From Verrucomicrobiota bacterium (GTDB lineage Bacteria; Verrucomicrobiota; Lentisphaeria; Oligosphaerales; JAFGRS01): a stretch of 16,130 nt of DNA. Both the position numbers and the translations under genes were made by a program. The stretch spans positions 1 to 16,130 of the forward strand of contig JAGVUW010000295.1 of assembly GCA_019136035.1 (NCBI GenBank), written 5' to 3'. The notes beneath the pieces are model-generated. The model ran no database searches. It saw only the letters and a list, made by a program, of their open reading frames with translations, and was not told the DNA's origin. Positions 15,601 through 16,130 of this stretch are shown piece after piece (the first letter of the stretch is position 1; every line of letters begins with the position of its first letter).

Positions 15601-15726
15601 GGCACCCATCCAGGACCGCCCCGACGCCAGGGGGTCGCCGGTCAGCGGCTCCGCCGCCTGGAGCGGGACCGCCGCGAGCGCTACTGCCACCGCCCACGCC
15701 GCCATTAAACCGTGCCTGGCTCTCAT
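12637..15726 (-). CDS. Secreted DUF4091 / GH123-like protein with CBM and discoidin-type domains
   Basis: The 1029-residue product has a signal peptide (cleavage near Ala24). A jelly-roll carbohydrate-binding domain resembling CBM4/9 spans about 50-205 (YVQNGGFERGLEGWSWF ... VWIDAVQIEEGD). A helical linker covers about 215-300, followed by a beta domain to about 455. A barrel with the DUF4091 end spans about 460-760. Within it lie FDEPG with the adjacent acids Asp580 and Glu581, GWSQFHWFNT at 683-692, and LRAGHDDYRLL around 729-735. In GH123 beta-N-acetylgalactosaminidases an Asp-Glu pair acts in substrate-assisted catalysis, so these two are the candidate active-site residues. A C-terminal domain (about 897-1028) resembles F5/8 type C (discoidin) modules. 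The start ATG has AAGGAGAGG at 15735-15743, eight bases away. It is probably an exported or surface glycan hydrolase. Substrate is unknown. Confidence 0.9.
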   Translation of the reverse strand: MRARHGLMAAWAVAVALAAVPLQAAEPLTGDPLASGRSWMGAIGLPARNYVQNGGFERGLEGWSWFVHRAGGLDREGAAEGEAAFRLEGLDPEKHVYLYQYRLPLVSGRTYTLSAKMRSDGLSQANCDFGVLFVINYGWTESAVLKPTAPTMSWTTLQATFTAFPTRNRPDGSPDYSLVAYWPPNSAGRVWIDAVQIEEGDQASPYSAVDLRPGLALRERLPGLAVRLDAARQAQAAFADVPLLAALRREVEGVAASAEALRDDLRRYADLSPADRDGLMPRLEAAEAALASARSLVWISPAHLPLSEVPWPPERPGPPAVSLTCVQGEHRDLAITIANLTTDGFPARLAVPALYSPGLALGLPPERWLQAYTAPRLRGHARPDLVCTDPLPELGPDGIVEVLPAALTQVVLSIDTGALPPGDYEAALELSSLLDGSWRQPLPVSLRVLPYRLPPLSGVDIADCYGFVDYARPAMLAAGVNTFTIPVAWIDAEFSPEGGLERFDGSRVASHVAGLLADVPEARFHILNLQGLYRDLRSRYGWQPDSTAFQDAVRAWLQRLAAEMQALGVPPERLIVETFDEPGPGDLATALAMARLVKAAVPGVQTHFYASGIADSPDWTAAAAAHDIVAPAVGQCTPEAMERLKALGCRLWVYDCQAYGEALHPLAYYRLMPWMCWQYGIRGWSQFHWFNTSHGRPYRAWDGVEAQNLVYPSQPGRAPVLSRRYLALRAGHDDYRLLQAVAALAAAASASPAGRDPATAFLSTAPAQAMALSPRRRGYETGIETGLPGDRLDRLREGLVGHLAALLPPAGPLSCTWSEAAAGGGEVRVELPAAGRLSMRPWYDTGVSAGVVSAVAAGAVRLPCPPEPPGERRWRLELRGDDGRLWLGSTFILPQISVDSTAPHYSARVLNDGIRVAAAKFEPGLAWVSSGEAVEHWVEIDVGQPRQLAEISLWWMTFTGLPARTQVCWLDGDAWQPVSATPDWRPATAAVEHLRFEPVLTRRLRVRQAPAGGGRGGPNLMGLSEVEVR

Positions 15727-15922
15727 GTCGATGACCTCTCCTTGGCCCGCGCCCGCGGCGTGACGGCACCCGCGCTGCGGACCGCATCAGTCCACTGTAA
15801 TGCCGCAAGCGCGCCGCGAACACGCCACCCCGCGGCGCAGGCAGGATTGCCCGACGTTGGCGCGCGAGGCCCGAAGCCCGACTCACGAGGCCGGAGGCCC
15901 GACGCCGAAGCCGTCAAGCCGC
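15727..15922. other. Upstream spacer of the DUF4091 gene
   Basis: No gene is visible. Besides the SD at 15735-15743, the stretch 15849-15902 holds four irregularly spaced GCCCGA words (15849, 15869, 15876, 15897). Similar GCCCGA words (9154, 9187) precede the other R1 copy, so this degenerate stretch may belong to the same repeat family. No convincing -35/-10 pair for the DUF4091 gene was found. Confidence 0.5.
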
Positions 15923-15991
15923 GTCCGTGTCCGTCCGTGTGGGTCGGTGTCCGTCCGTGTCCCGAGCCCAAGGGCCGCGGCCCCGCGGCCC
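15923..15991. repeat. Dispersed 69-bp repeat R1, copy 2
   Basis: Four 10-bp units GTCCGTGNNN (third unit GTCGGTG) are followed by CGAGCC, three variable bases and a hairpin with the same arms as copy 1 but a GCCC loop. Here flanking AA and TT extend the stem to 10 bp (15970-15993), and a TTTA follows on the plus strand. It matches 9212-9280 at 58 of 69 positions without gaps. Confidence 0.82.
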
Positions 15992-16023
15992 TTTAGCCGC
16001 CGTGCCATAGCCGACGCCTCCGA

Positions 16024-16123
16024 GCGCCGGGACCTGCGCAGGGATGCGCATGCCACCTCCAAGCGCCGGCGCCACCGGGCGCCGGGACATGCGCAGGGAT
16101 GCGCATGCCACCTCCAAGAGCCG
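16024..16123. repeat. Direct repeat, 45-bp units at 55-bp period
   Basis: Units 16024-16068 and 16079-16123 agree at 43 of 45 positions. Each contains TGCGCA, the palindrome ATGCGCAT and GCCACCTCCAAG. The word CCGACGCCTC occurs just before the first unit (16011-16020) and just after the second (16121-16130), so a larger repeating block may continue beyond the window. No gene is visible in this stretch. Confidence 0.85.
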
Positions 16124-16130
16124 ACGCCTC

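Noticed and set aside
15914..16117. Short minus-strand frame across R1 and the right-edge repeats
   Set aside because: It consists of translated repeats (Thr-Asp-Gly-His strings) and has no SD or family resemblance.

Overview
This is a very GC-rich stretch of bacterial chromosome with nine confident protein genes, a probable tenth, and spacers unusually rich in repeats. No rRNA, tRNA, CRISPR array, transposase or phage gene was recognised. A secreted DUF4091/GH123-like protein with carbohydrate-binding and discoidin-type domains, a Gfo/Idh/MocA oxidoreductase and a fucose-permease-like MFS carrier together suggest a polysaccharide-degrading environmental bacterium. Planctomycetota, another PVC-type lineage or Armatimonadota would fit, but that assignment is inference from gene content only.

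Layout. 1-252: palindrome, 9-bp tandem array and leader of an MFS transporter (253-1500, +). 1501-1630: convergent spacer with a dispersed repeat (R2, copy 1). 1631-2251 (-): class I SAM methyltransferase. 2252-2678: divergent spacer with a 13-unit and a 3-unit 9-bp tandem array. 2679-6390 (+): two ABC exporter half-transporters, one base apart, whose motifs predict an asymmetric heterodimer with one degenerate ATP site. 6412-7614 (-): Gfo/Idh/MocA oxidoreductase, divergent from 7886-8974 (+), a secreted protein of unrecognised family. 8975-9361: second copy of R2, first copy of a 69-bp repeat (R1) and a 12-bp perfect stem-loop.

12521-9362 (-) is a four-gene cell-envelope cluster read right to left: a COG3014-type lipoprotein, a YcfL-type lipoprotein, an LpoB-type lipoprotein (activator of a class A penicillin-binding protein in E. 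coli) and a small exported protein built of seven 14-15-residue 'GLQIGLxN' repeats. A -10-like box with an adjacent dyad lies upstream. This is the most coherent system in the window: an outer-membrane lipoprotein module tied by family to peptidoglycan synthesis, with an added repeat protein.

12637-15726 (-): the 1029-residue DUF4091 protein. 15727-16130: no gene; GCCCGA-rich spacer, second copy of R1, and a 55-bp-period direct repeat running to the window edge.

The methyltransferase, carrier, oxidoreductase and ABC pair have no clear functional link to each other. The oxidoreductase, the 362-residue secreted protein and the DUF4091 protein could all serve carbohydrate use, but no shared operon shows this.
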